Shown: positions 24,979-36,735, counted from the first letter of the stretch. The stretch is DNA of 64,000 nucleotides from Ampelocalamus luodianensis (GCA_036346255.1 JAYEVH010000141.1:62001-126000); one strand, 5' to 3'. The notes: a model not told the origin generated them from the letters alone. Numbers and translations: made by a program.

Positions 24979-26793
24979 TGTACACATCCCAAAATCCATA
25001 TTTTGGGAATACATAATAGAAATGCATTGGGAAATCATTTTGATAATTTTACATATGAAAATCTAACCATGTTTGAATTTTCAACTTTTGTTTTAAAGCA
25101 AATAATGAAATTCATACAAACATGCACTTAAAGGAAATTTATATAAAACAGAATAAAAATGGTTGAGGGAATTATTTTGGGCATAATTGCTGAGGGAAAA
25201 AATTACTAAATAAGTTATGAGAATTTTCATTAAGAGTAACAAATGCAATTACATAAAAACAGAAGTTTGTAAGATTTTTTGATAAAATCACAGACAATAG
25301 AAATCCCTAAAACATTTATCCAAGCAACTACACTTGATCAGGAGCCCTCACGAAAAGTTTCATAAAATTTTGACCTTGTTTTCTTAGTACAAAAATTCAT
25401 AAAACCTTCCGCCTTTAAATCCAAAACCTAATCTAAACTCTCTCTCTTTCCTTTCGCTGGCAAGTGGGCCTCATTGCCAGGACTCGTCTTCCACCTCTAC
25501 TCACCCTTGCCAGTGCACGCTCGCGAATGCTTTGCCGCGTGCCTACCGCTTTCTTCGCGCCACCCACTCGCCTTGGTTTCCTCCCTAAGCCCGGACGCTC
25601 GCCGCCCATGCCCTACCCACCACCCATCCTCGCCCGCCATTCCACAAGACACCCGAGCGACATGTCGCCATTGCCTGCGGGCACACTCTCCCCCTCATGA
25701 GTTCTTCGCCCCCATCGCCTATAAGAAGACAGCTAGAGCCTACTTTCTTCCTCTTCTACCATCCACCCTCCAATTCCTTTACACCGAGCTCGAGAGAACC
25801 GCGAGCTCCATTGTCGGCCGCCACACCACCACCATGCCAACGCCGCCCCGGAGGGTTTTTCTCGTCGTCACTTGCGTCATGTCATGTTCCAGGGCACGAG
25901 AAATATTTCTCTTCATCTAATTTCTCTTTTCCTCCTCAGGAACCACTAGAGCCTGGTTCTTCCCCAACTCTGGACATTTTTGCTGCCACCACTGCCCTTT
26001 GAGATTTGCTGCACCCCGAGATGATTCTCTATACCCAGAGCACCTCGAGGATATCATGAAACTTCCCCAAGCCACCCCGAGTTCCACCTTCATCTCCAAC
26101 AAGCTCCCCACGCCAACCTCCTTGCCGCCACCTCGGTCATCACCGCCAACCATCCTCCGACCCCCTCTGTCCTCCCTCTCTAACCCGGTGAGATCCCTAT
26201 GACCTCTAATAGCTCGTGTGCACGCTAGATAGCCAAGGGCATCGACGGATTTGTAGTTGGCTTGTAGCCCGTAGCGTCACCGCCGCCTAACCTCCTCGTG
26301 CCGTCGTTGTGGGCCATCCCGGCCATCACCGTCGGCACCATCAGGTGCGCAAGGAAAAGGGGAACCCATTTTGCGTATCCCGAGCCACCGCCATCCACCA
26401 ACTCGCCAGCGACGAGCGCGGTCGTGAGAGCCTGGGAGTTCTCTATTTTGTCAAAAATCGACCGCCACTGTAGCGGCATAATTAATTACCCAAATCTCTG
26501 TCCGTAGGGTTAATAAGTGATTAATTGTCAGTTTAAATGCTGCTAAGTTTCACTAGCGCATGGGCCCCGACAAATAGTAAATGAAATTCATTAAAACCTG
26601 GTTTTCATTTTGAGTCATTGACACGCGGGTCCTATCGCTTAAGTGCACAGTGCGGCTCTGGTCCATGGGCCATGCACAGTGAGTGTGGACCTTCGGTACA
26701 CGCACTATTCTGTCAGTCTTGTCACTGATAGATGGACTCTACATGTTATAATAATAAAAATCAGAAGAAAATACGCTTTTAGTTCTGAGGAAA

Positions 26794-26940
26794 TACGCTT
26801 CCTCTGTTTGGAAAGCGTAAACCTTAGTGAGTCTAGAGGATAATACGTTTTCCTTACTGGAAAGTGTAAACCTCAGTAGAACATATGAGAGAATATGCTT
26901 TCTTTGCTGGAAAGTGTAAAATTCGGAAATACGCTGTCGA
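26794..26940. repeat. Three 50-bp tandem hairpin units
   Basis: TACGCTT..GGAAAGCGTA-type units begin at 26794, 26844 and 26894, an exact 50-bp period. Each unit has inverted arms (TACGCTT or TTTCC pairing with GGAAAGYGTA). A fourth partial TACGC follows near 26929. The block lies in the middle of LTR B. Confidence 0.7.
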
Positions 26941-28883
26941 CGTCATCTCTTCTTTTCCAGGATTTTTCAAACCGAACCAAATTGAAACCATAATAACTTT
27001 TGCATAAAAACTCCAAATGAGATGATTCCTTTTTATAAATTCATCTAAAAATCATGCTCTACCAGAATATGCAAAAATATTTTGATTTTGTTACTGTTAA
27101 ATTTATTTTGCATTATATAATTCATTTTTGGCTCTTTTTTTATTTGACGTTGATTGCTCGAATGATATTTTCGATGACCAACCATCCTCTTATTCAGAAC
27201 AACCAGAGCAAGGCAAGCACCCCCTTTGATCATGTTGATCATACTATTTTACTTATTGTGTTTCTTTTCGCAAAATCTATTATGCATATGTGTATGTTGA
27301 TATGAAGTTGCTATGTTTGGGTTAATGTTAGATGTAAATCATATTCGATGCATGAATCGCCTTGAAATATTGATGCCTTACTGTTGTAGCAGTAGGTTAT
27401 GTGTTAGACAATATGTAATATCAAGTTGGGAGTTTTGAGTGTGAATATCGCACAAATGCTTACTAGAACATTAGTTTTTTCCTAAAAGTTATAAAAGGAC
27501 AATATGATAAACATGAATTTAGGAGATTTATGAAAAATATCCAGAGAGGTGTACCTCTGTTATTTTGTACAAAAATAAAAATGCAAAACCTAGTTTTCGA
27601 CGTTGACGAGTTATATTATATTCTGAGAAGAGTGAGGGGTGTACCTCACTAGTAGATAGGGGGATATCCTCGCCTGGGTCAATTAAGGACTGAACGCCAG
27701 CAAATCCTATCTAAGCCTAAGCATACAACCACATGTGCCGGTATGGGACGACATTAGCTAATTAAATTATTGAAAACTAGTCTTGCACGTTAGTAGGCCG
27801 TAGCATTGCGAGCATGACTGGTGGATGCATGTTCGAAGGGGCTCCCTTCACCGAGGCGTTGGGAAAAAAGCCTTCCGACATAACGGTGAATGCCTCACTG
27901 AGACGGTGGTGTACTGTCACAGCCCCAACTATTAAAATGGGTTATAAAGAATCTCCCTAACATGCATTATCAAATTCAAATCATTTCATAATATATTGTA
28001 CTTGGAAAATCTCATTTCATATAAACATACACTTCAAAACTCGAATTTCTTTTAGCATCTGTAATAAAAAGTTGTGATCATCATCTGGAATAAATTTATT
28101 TAAATACTAAATTAATTCTCATGAATAAATATAATTTTTCCAAAATTTTTTGGGACTAGTTTGAACCTAATTAAAATTCAAACAATATTCATAGACGTAC
28201 AACATGTTTGAATTTAAATGTCACAAATTTTAATATGAACAGAAGGGTTTTATAATTTTTATGGGAACTATATCTTCCCAAGAACCCCCACAAATTATTT
28301 CAAGATTTTATGAAATTTATTTCTATTTATAAAGCACTGGTCAAAGTGGAAATCTGATTTTTAAACTCAGTCAAACTCTGAAACCTAAACCCTAGCTACT
28401 ATTCCTCCGACCGAACCCAGTGCAACTCAGTTGAGCCCGATCAACTAAATGCACCTCTCGTGAGCCGTCCGATGGGAACTCAGCGGCTGAGATTACGTAC
28501 CGCTTCGCCCCCGCCCTTCCCCCTCGTCTTTGAACCTCAGCCCTTGGATCTAGATCTAACGGCCAGTGTTGGACCACGTTTCCAGCTCGCGCGCGAACGA
28601 AGAGACACTGACCTGTGGGGCCGTGTTGTCAGACCCGTCATCTACCTCTGGCTGGCGCTCAGGCATCTAACGCCACGCGGCCGAGCGACACCGACGTGCA
28701 CCAGAACGGCTCCCTCACGTCGTCAATCCACCGCCGCTTGCAGCCAATCCCCGAGCTGCTCCGTCTCTCGCCGCCTCCACTCCGTCGTCTTCCCGGGCAT
28801 AATACCCCCTCGGTGCCCTGTTCTTCCTCACTTCTCCTCTTTTCGGCAGAGGAGGAGGAAGCTCTCCCGTGCGCGTCTCTTGG

Positions 28884-28970
28884 GTAAGCTTCCTCAGGGT
28901 GATCCCACACTTCTCTACAATCCATACCGTGTCCATTTTTGCTTATGCGAGCTCCTATCTTTGCTTGTAG
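28884..28970 (+). other. Splice-like leader interval in the solo LTR
   Basis: GTAAGCTTCC begins at 28884 and TTTGCTTGTAG ends at 28970, 87 nt, identical in length to the interval in the 15.7-kb element. It starts 86 bases after the TATA-like site. Conservation in an otherwise diverged LTR suggests a real intron, which is inference. Confidence 0.5.
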
Positions 28971-29206
28971 CTTCTGGTTCACTTTCGTGCTCTAGCTCGT
29001 GTCCAGAGCGTGCTCCCGAAGACACCTTGTGCCATTCCTCACTTCCAGGAGGTATGGTCCTCAACCGAGCGCGTCATATCGCATGCCTTGGGTCCCTGAT
29101 CATTTCCCCTAACTTTATTTTGACAATGCACGTCAGAGTCCAGGTGGATCGAAGCCTTGACTACTTTCGGACCTCAAGCAAACCTTTCATCTCCCACCTC
29201 ATTCTG

Positions 29207-29296
29207 GTAAGCTCCTCTTCGATTCCTTGCTCCTAGAGTATCCTCTGTGGATCTTTGAGCTATACCTAGCTTTCATTTACCTCCTTTTGGCTTCAG
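29207..29296 (+). other. Second splice-like leader interval
   Basis: CTG then GTAAGCTCC at 29207 and GGCTTCAG ending at 29296 give 90 nt. The preceding exon-like wording (CATCTCCCACCT) recurs upstream of GTAAGCTTTTC on the minus strand near 10400-10440 and 21170-21210 in the 15.7-kb element. Confidence 0.4.
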
Positions 29297-32200
29297 GCAT
29301 CCTCTCCACGTGAAGCCCCTTTGCCGCACTTGTCTTCTCCAACACACATCGCTTGACCATCTCCAAGCTTCCCCGAGCTTCCATCTAGCCCAGGTAACCT
29401 TCTAGTGGCCTTTAGACACTCGGGCACCCGCTTGTTTGCGCCGCGGAGCTCTACTTTTGTTGCATGTACTTTTGCCGAAGAGTCGCCGCCGCTTAGCTCT
29501 AGCTAGCCGTCGGTGTAGGGCATCTCGGGCCTCGCCACCACTACCCAAAGTTGCGCAAGTCTATTGCGGACTTATCTCAGGCCTTGGCCGGCTCCGCCGT
29601 GGCGTGTAGCGCCGGCGAGTCGCCGGGCAACCGCGCAGGACACGTTGTCGTACGCGGCAGCTCATCGTTCGTCCGTTTACGGCAAATGACGATCATTACT
29701 GCTTAATGATTGAGTTAGCATTTAAGCGCTGTCTTAGCGAGAAACAATAGTCGCTTACATGTGGGACCGAGCACAGAAAACGGCGGAGTTAAACAAAAGC
29801 GAAGTGATCGACATATGGGCCATAGGCCTTAAGTCCGCGGCGCGCGCGGCGCTGCGGCGATGGACCGATTTCAATGGACGTGTCGCCGACAAGTGGGACC
29901 CACTGGTCAGAGCGCAAATTAAATCTGAGATAAACTAAAAAATATACATTTCACGGGTCCCGCAAGTCATTGACTGCGTCTAGCGTAAGCCTCGGTAAGA
30001 AAAATAGTAAATGCTTTATGAAATTCGAAATCGGTTTATTTGCACACTGTAAAATAGGTATAACTTTGAAAATGCATAACTAAATCATTTTAACTCCAAA
30101 TCATATGAAACCACTTCTGGAAATTTTCAATTTTAGTAAACTTTATATTAAAATTAGTTTCAAACATGTCTCTGTAGCAGAAAGTATTGATTGGAGATTA
30201 ATCCATTAAAGCTATTATTTTTACAATAAGAAAGGGACTGATAACTTCAAAAATGCATAAGTAATTATTGGAAACTCCAAAAACAGTGAGACCACTTTTG
30301 ATAATTTTCATTTTCAGTGAACTTAATTCTAAAAATGGTCTCCATATTACCTCTGTCACAGAAACTATTTTGGGAGAATATACTCTTTAACTCCATTATT
30401 TTTATACTATAAAAGGTTGATAACTTTGAAAATCAATAACTAAATCCTAAGAACTCCAAATGGGACAAACTCAACTATTCTGAACTTGTATTAATATTAC
30501 CTATTTACCTATGTAATCCTCTACCCCACCACTGTTCTACAAATTTTGGACAAGTGATTAAATTACACGACTTAAGGTTAATGAAACCTGAAATTTAAAA
30601 TAGCATAACTTTCAATTCATAACTCCAAATGGAATAATTCTTTTATCTAAATCCATCTAATATCATGACCTAACTACTGTAGAAAAATCATGCATTTTTG
30701 AGTATTTTGATTTTTGTGTTGTTTTCTCGGTATTTATTTGATGTTATAATTATATAGATCCCGAGCATATTGATATCGACACTTACGCTACTGAGAGTGA
30801 GCAGCTACTGTACCAGCAAGGCAAGCATCATTTGAACTTTCTTTTTTGCATCATATTTGATCCCAGTTTTGTTAGGATAGATGCAATGATAATTGCTTGC
30901 ATGCTATTTTGATATTGTCGCTATTTTTGTGATGTGTAGATTAGTTATGTCCTAATTCATTGAGGTTATCCTTGAATTATTCCAGCACCACATGCTTAAG
31001 ATAGGATGTGTGAAATTATATTATTCGGGTTTGCTTAGCCATGCAAGTTTAGAACCGGTAGTTTGATTGTCGGGAATAACCCGACAATTATGGGATACAC
31101 ACAACTTTCCTTACATATGTTTGTTTCAGATCTTTGTATCTGTTTTATGAGTTAAATTTTGACATTTTAAAAGAAGTTCTTGGTCTGGACAAGTGTTGGT
31201 TAGTGATGGTGCTTTGTGCACGAGCTTTGGGTAAGTGGTGGACTTGTCTGGACAATTAAGGACCGAACTTTGGGTACCTGCTGTTCAAGCAACACTCGTG
31301 CTATCACACGCGGTATATGGGTGCCGTATGGTTAAGTAGGGGGAGGGTTTTGTTGTGTTGAGTCCCACGGTGGTGAAATTATAAGGGCATGGGACCGTGA
31401 AATCCTATGTTCCTTTTGGGCCGATAGGATATAGAGGCCGTAACGTCTTATGTTCCTAGGAGCCCTGGGTTGAGGGACTTAGCCCAATAAGATCTTCTTG
31501 CTAAAAACAACCATATCTTGATTTACCCGGCCGGTATACCATAGGAAGTATGCTATATTCGGAGGCATCTGGAAGCTAACGGGCTAATCAAGTCGTGTGG
31601 GTAAAGTAGTACACCCCTGCAGGGTATAATCTATTCGAATAGCCGTGTCCACGGTTATGGATGTCCGCTTGAAATTTGTGGCTGCTTATTGTTAGACTTG
31701 GAATTAAAATTGTGGGTGAACTTGGTAATTATCATGAATGGGATGTTCATGTTTGTGTAGTATCAAAGTGGGAAGCCACTTTGCCATTTGTATGCTTTAT
31801 TTGTTACTCAGTTCATTACTTATTCATATGCTTTACTTCTACTTCAAATCTGATTTTAAAATGGGCACATGAAAAACTAGTATGTGTAGGATGTTAATTG
31901 TTGCGTCTCTTTCGCAAAACTAAACCAATATGAGCCACCCTTTGAATGACCTTTATGCATAACTAATTTTATTTGTGTAAGACTTGCGAGTACACTTGTA
32001 CTCAACCAGATGTTTGCTGGCCTTTTCAGGTGAGGAAGATTATGAGTCTGACGATCTTGTTAGTATGGACTTGGGTGACACTAACGAGTAGTGTGCTATC
32101 ATTTAACCCCCAGTCGGTTGCCGATGGGTAATGGGCATACCACTGCTGGTCTTTTGCTTATTTTACTTGCTTCCGCTGCTACTTGATACTTTACTTTGAA

Positions 32201-33576
32201 TTTGGCCGGTCGGCCGTATGTAATAAGCTGTAGACTTTGACTATCATGCAGTATGTGTTTTTATCTCTTATTGTATGCGTTGTATGGATGTAATCAACGT
32301 TGGATGAGGGTATGAGTATATTGGTCGTTGATCTTGGGAGCCAATATAAGTCATACTCATTGTTAATGGATCCCCATTTAACTCACTAAGTGTAGTGCTT
32401 CGAATCGAAAGAGAATCGACAATCATGTAGCGCTCGCAAAAGAGCAGCGCGCATGATCGTTGAGGCTCTAGTATTCGGCTGAGCCTCTCACTTGGACAGA
32501 GTTAAATTGGAATTCATTTATCGGAGACCCGTAATTATGTCTCTAAGACCTTGTCTAATCTCGGTCTTATGGAGATAATGCACGGGTCCCCACATGTACC
32601 TGTAAAGTGAGGGTGTTCATTCACGGGCTAGTGCAAGGTTAGGACTAGGCGGTGTAAAGGCTTCGATACGTACTCTAGATTGCTTACCAAAGGTAGTGAG
32701 CGGCAGTATCGACGAATGCCAAACAAACTAGAGGATCCGTATGATGTGGGTAAAGTTGTACACCTCTGCAAAGTGTAAATATATTGAAATAACCGTGATC
32801 ACGGTCATGAGCGTGCTTAGTGCAGTCTTAATAGGTATAGTCTTGGATTTCATAAAAACAATTTTGTCGGTAAATGAGGGAATGATTTGTTGTTATTATC
32901 TGAGAGTGCTATGTCTATGACTAAAAATAAGATGTTGCTCGCAGCCGAGGAGGGTTGCGAGTTGTTATTTATTCAATTACTTACTTGTTGTCCTTTATCT
33001 ATTTAATTGCTCTTTAAAATTCCGTTGCAGAATACTACGTGTTGATATTGCAAATAAAATTTGCTTAATGCTGAAAACAACTTGTAGCATAGAGCCTCAT
33101 CTCTTGTTATCCTTGTATTTATACAAATTTTGTGATACACAACAAGTCTTGCTGAGTACGCAATGTACTCAATCTTATTTAAGTTGTTATTCAGACTTAA
33201 AGGATGAGCCTACGCAGGACGATGTGTTCTTTGCACCCGATACTGAAGGGTTCGGCGATGGGTCTTTCTAGGACTTGTCTCTAGTCGGTTTTCTAAGGGT
33301 TTGGATGGGCATGCCGCTGAAATTTTCGATTATACAACTTTTGCTTCTGTTGTTACATTTGTTACTTCTGATACTTAAGCTTTTATTTGGCCGATTGGCC
33401 CTTGTATTGTAAATAATATAATCGCCTAAGTTATGTACCATATTTTATTTTATTCTGTATGTATGAATGTATGGATGTGATTATCAATGTTGTAGATGTA
33501 TGTACTAGCCACTGATCATAGGACTAGTACAGTACACATACGAGAGTTTCGGGTATTCAAAGCCCGGGGTCTGACA

Positions 33577-34145
33577 AGCGACAACGACCGGAGGTACTGC
33601 ACCATGTTGGTTGGTTGCTTTTTGTTGATTTACGTTCTTGTTCTTCAGCATTCAGAAGGGATAATGTTAGTTCGTGACTTTTGTTGATGGAATCATGGAA
33701 TTTACTAACATTTTGTTGATGAGCTCTATTGATGAATCATGAAGTTTATTAGAGAATCGGCATCAGTGACGCTCTATTGATGAATCATGGATAGACCGGC
33801 CATGGATTTTGTTTATGAGCTGTACTGATTTTTTTAAAATGAATTTTAGCTGATTATCACCGATTTTCAGCCGAAATTTATTTGAATTTCAAATTTTGGT
33901 TTGAAATTTTAGGCTACAATATGCCAAAATTTCCCGAAAATCGCTAAAATCGGTAAATTGGTTCTATCGGTGACCCTGGGTAAAATATCAAAACTGGTTA
34001 TCAAAACCCTGGTAGATGGACGCTGAATCAGCAACAGCATGCATCCACCACGACACACAGGGGAAGGTGAAGTGTGCCACCCGAACCGGTGGTTCATGCC
34101 GTGCACGCTTGCATGGCACCTAGGCTAGATACGAACAGATGAATT
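33577..34145. other. Flank between LTR B and the TBL gene
   Basis: No gene is seen. A short direct repeat (CTCTATTGATGAATCATG) occurs at about 33724 and 33772. The stretch 33830-34011 is AT-rich and ends TCAAAACCCTG, like the end of the hAT MITE at 36357-36653, but its other end was not found. The 3' untranslated region of the TBL gene should lie just left of 34146. Confidence 0.4.
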
Positions 34146-35515
34146 TCACCGCCTCTTCGCGAGGATCTGCAGGAAAATCTCGTTGAACGTGTCGACCGGC
34201 CCGGGCAGGCAGAAGTGGAGGCAGTCAGTCTGCATCCTCTCCGGCACGCCGTTCGCAAACGGGTCGCGGTGCATGTACGGCCCGGGGTGCCCGTCTGGCC
34301 GCATCGCCGCCAGGTTCGTCACGTCTAGCACCTCGAACCTCACCCCACCGCCGTTCCTCGCCGCCGCCTCCTGGAAGACGATGCTCCTCAGCTCCTTCTC
34401 AAGGCTGCCCAGCTCCTTCTCCCCGTCCTTGTACGGTTCCTTCTTCGTGCACGCCGTGGGATCGTCGATCGGCTTGCCTTCAAAGTGAGTCGGCGAGAAG
34501 GTGGCCAACACCACGGTTCGTGGCCGGCCGGAGCTCAGCCGCTCGACCGACTTCCGGTACGCCTCCCGAAACGGCGAAACGAAGCCGATGTCGGTGTGGT
34601 TGAGCTCAGGGTGGAGGTGCACGCCGATCACCTCGCTGTTGTTGTGGTAGACAGCCGGGTTCCAGAACCAGTGGCCGGCGGCGAGCACCACCACGTCCAT
34701 CGTGTCGGCGTCGGCCTCCCACCGGTCGCCGAGCGCGTCGAGGTACACCATGTTGTAGGGCATGCTGTAGTCCTCCGGCTTGCCCGTGGCCCTGGCGAGG
34801 AACGGCGCCCAGTACACGGACACCGTCACGCCGTGCGACGGGAAGGCCCAGCGCCAGAACTGGCGCTTGTAGGGCTCGGGGTCCCGGTACACGAGGCGGT
34901 ACGCGAACGATGCGCTGAGGAGGCAGACGAGGGACTCGGCCTGGTTCCGCGCCATGGAGTCGCCGACGAAGGCCACGTGCTTGCCGCGCACCGCCGAGAG
35001 GAACGCCGCGGCGTCGAACGCCGGGAGGCGGCACTCCGCCGGCTGCCACCGCCAGTCGAGATAGCCCGTGTCGGGGCGCCCGTTGCGGATGCAGTCCTGG
35101 CCTTCCTTGACGTTGCACTCCGTGCCGTTGTACCGCCGCGCGTGCCCCGGCGCCCACACCCACCGCCCCTCCGAATAGTCACAGCTCTGCCCTCTGATCC
35201 TGCGCACATATGTAAACACCACACATTGACTGTATCTGCGCATGCAAATGCAAGAGCAACTCACGAAGGTTTAGGAATTACATACCCTGATGAGAAGTAG
35301 GAGTAAGTGTCATTGAAGTATTGCAGCATAGGATAGAACACTGCTTCTTGAGCGCCGGGAGGGGAGCAGCAGAGAAGGTGGAGGAGAGCCAAGGAGAGGA
35401 AGGCGCACACAAGCCAAGTGCAGACGGTTTTGGGAAGGAAATAGCCAGGATTGGTGCTAATTTGGGGGCATGAAGGCTTGTGGCTCTGGTGATGCAGCGG
35501 CTGGTACACTCCCAT
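34146..35515 (-). CDS. Trichome birefringence-like (TBL/DUF231) protein, probable polysaccharide O-acetyltransferase
   Basis: Two exons: 35515-35286 and 35199-34146. The intron starts GTATGTAATT and ends TGTGCGCAG, and joining gives 427 residues. A signal-anchor segment (VCTWLVCAFLSLALLHLLCC, residues 31-50) predicts a type II Golgi protein. The TBL domain starts at SCDYSEGRWV (about 82) and the PC-esterase domain follows with GDS at 156-158 and the catalytic DxxH (DCLHFC) at 402-405, then PGPVDTFNEI. Both catalytic motifs are intact and length is usual. The family acetylates cell-wall xylan, xyloglucan or mannan; the wording is nearest, from memory, to the TBL19-27 group, so the substrate is unsure. 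A broken copy lies head-to-head at 35944-39509. High GC and clean exons contrast with the surrounding repeats. Confidence 0.93.
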
Positions 35516-35599
35516 ATCGACCTACCTCTAGCACTGCCGAGTCACTGAAGGTTGCTTCTTCTAAATACAGAGTTAGTCTTGTTCTGTAGGCTGCAGCTA

Positions 35600-35611
35600 G
35601 ATATATATAGT
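35600..35611 (-). promoter_or_regulatory. TATA box of the TBL gene
   Basis: CTATATATATCT on the minus strand lies about 85-95 bases upstream of the start codon at 35515, a usual distance for a plant TATA box with a short leader. It falls in the short segment between the two TBL copies. Confidence 0.6.
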
Positions 35612-35674
35612 ACTCAGTGGTTTTCTGCAACAAAAACAAGTTGTACGTATATAGGAGATCAGTTGACCTCGGCC

Positions 35675-35790
35675 ATCATCAGTACCTTCATTAATTGGAC
35701 AGGCGAAGACCTCGTAAAAAAAAACGACGAAATCATCAGTACCTTCATTGATTCGACAGGCGAAGACCTCGTTAAAAGAAAAAGAAAGAA
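35675..35790. repeat. 57-bp tandem duplication between the TBL copies
   Basis: ATCATCAGTACCTTCATT begins at 35675 and again at 35732, with GGCGAAGACCTCGT in both units. The pair is bracketed by a 12-bp inverted repeat, ATCAGTTGACCT near 35658 and AGGTCAACTGAT near 35801. This may be part of a small element or a promoter duplication. Nothing else is recognisable in 35612-35943. Confidence 0.65.
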
Positions 35791-36356
35791 AACGACGTCC
35801 CAGGTCAACTGATATCTTGTTTGTATATCCTTTTTTTGACGAAAATAAATTCTACAAGGGAGTCAGGGGAGGTCTCGTGCATCTGCCGTCCATCAAAAGA
35901 AAAAGAAAGAGGATCGAACGGTGAGAGGGAATTTGCTTCCAATCCTCCACCACCTCTGCTGCTCCCCTCCCGGCGCTCAAGAAGCAGTGTTCTATCCTGT
36001 GCTCCAATACTTCAATGATACTTACTCTACTTCTCATCAGGGTATGTAATTGCTAAACCTTCATGAGATGCTTTTGCATTTGCATTTGCACAGTCAATGT
36101 GATATACATACGCGTTGTTTTTCGTCGCAGGATTGGAGGAGGGCAGAGCTGCGACTATCGGAGGGGCGGTGGGTGTGGGCGCCGGGGCACGCTCGGCGGT
36201 ACAACGGCACAGAGTGCAACGTCAAGGAAGGCCAGGACTGCATCCGCAACGGCCGCCCCGACACGGGCTACTTTGACTGGCGGTGGCAGCCGGCGGGGGG
36301 CGGCCTCCCGGCGTTCGATGCCGCGTCGTTTCTCTCAGCGGTGCGAGGCAAGCACG

Positions 36357-36653
36357 CAGGGTTTCAAATTTCGACGAAATTTCGCGAAATTTCGCGAAAT
36401 TTCGGTCATTTCGCTGGAGCTCGAATTTCCCCCCTTTCAGTCAAAAAAATTCGGTTGCACATGAATTCAGGCCAAATTCAAACTGAATTCAAAATTTTAT
36501 CAAAATTCGTCCAATTTTTGATGAAATTCAGTCAAATTTGAATGTCAATTTCGGCCATTTGCACGAATTGAATTCGAAATTACCGAAATTTCGGTAATTT
36601 CGGCAATTTCGCTGGAGCCCGAAATTTTTGTTCAACCGAATTTGAAAACCCTG
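36357..36653. mobile_element. hAT-type MITE, 297 bp
   Basis: Terminal inverted repeats CAGGGTTTCAAAT and ATTTGAAAACCCTG bound 297 bp, flanked by a perfect 8-bp duplication CAAGCACG (36349-36356 and 36654-36661). CAGGG ends and 8-bp duplications are hAT hallmarks. The inside is made of AAATTTCG-rich short repeats with no coding capacity. It sits in the KHVAF codons of the TBL pseudogene. Confidence 0.92.
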
Positions 36654-36735
36654 CAAGCACGTGGCCTTCGTCGGCGACTCGATGGCGCGCAACCAGGCCG
36701 AATCCTGGTCTACCTCCTCAGCACGGCGTTCCCAT

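Larger units (their letters stand above)
27915..32594 (+). mobile_element. Solo LTR, 4.68 kb, related to the 15.7-kb element
   Basis: It starts TGTCACAGCCCC and ends GGTCCCCACA, and is flanked by identical TGTAC copies (27910-27914 and 32595-32599). It is a diverged, opposite-orientation relative of the 6912-11849 LTR: the ends, the TATA-like CATAATACCCC (28798-28808), the 87-nt splice-like interval and the hairpin (31988-32003) all correspond. No internal region remains, so it is the product of LTR-LTR recombination. The 258-codon ORF at 28460-29236 runs through the predicted leader and is not a gene. Confidence 0.92.
24979..33576 (+). mobile_element. LTR B, about 3.9 kb, split by a nested solo LTR
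   Basis: It begins TGTACACATCCC and ends GGGTCTGACA. Removing the solo LTR at 27915-32594 and one TGTAC copy leaves about 3.9 kb, a size similar to the LTR at 54925-59046. It shares LTR landmarks with the other copies: an AT-rich start, a GC-rich middle and a GAGTAC..GTACTC hairpin at 33154-33170. The 5-bp flanks are CCCGA and AGCGA, which do not match, so it is not a clean solo insertion. There is no internal coding region. Confidence 0.65.

Noticed and set aside
28460..29236. 258-codon plus-strand ORF in the solo LTR
   Set aside because: It spans the TATA-like site and predicted leader introns, has no domain, and the matching regions of sister LTRs are not open in the same way.
33221..33232. 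CCCGA near 33227 as the missing right duplication of LTR B
   Set aside because: The sequence runs on through known LTR wording to GGGTCTGACA at 33576, so the match is chance.
34485..35300. 271-codon ORF opposite the TBL gene
   Set aside because: It is the antisense of a GC-rich exon. Its composition (Val, Arg, His, Pro) mirrors the sense codons and no domain is seen.
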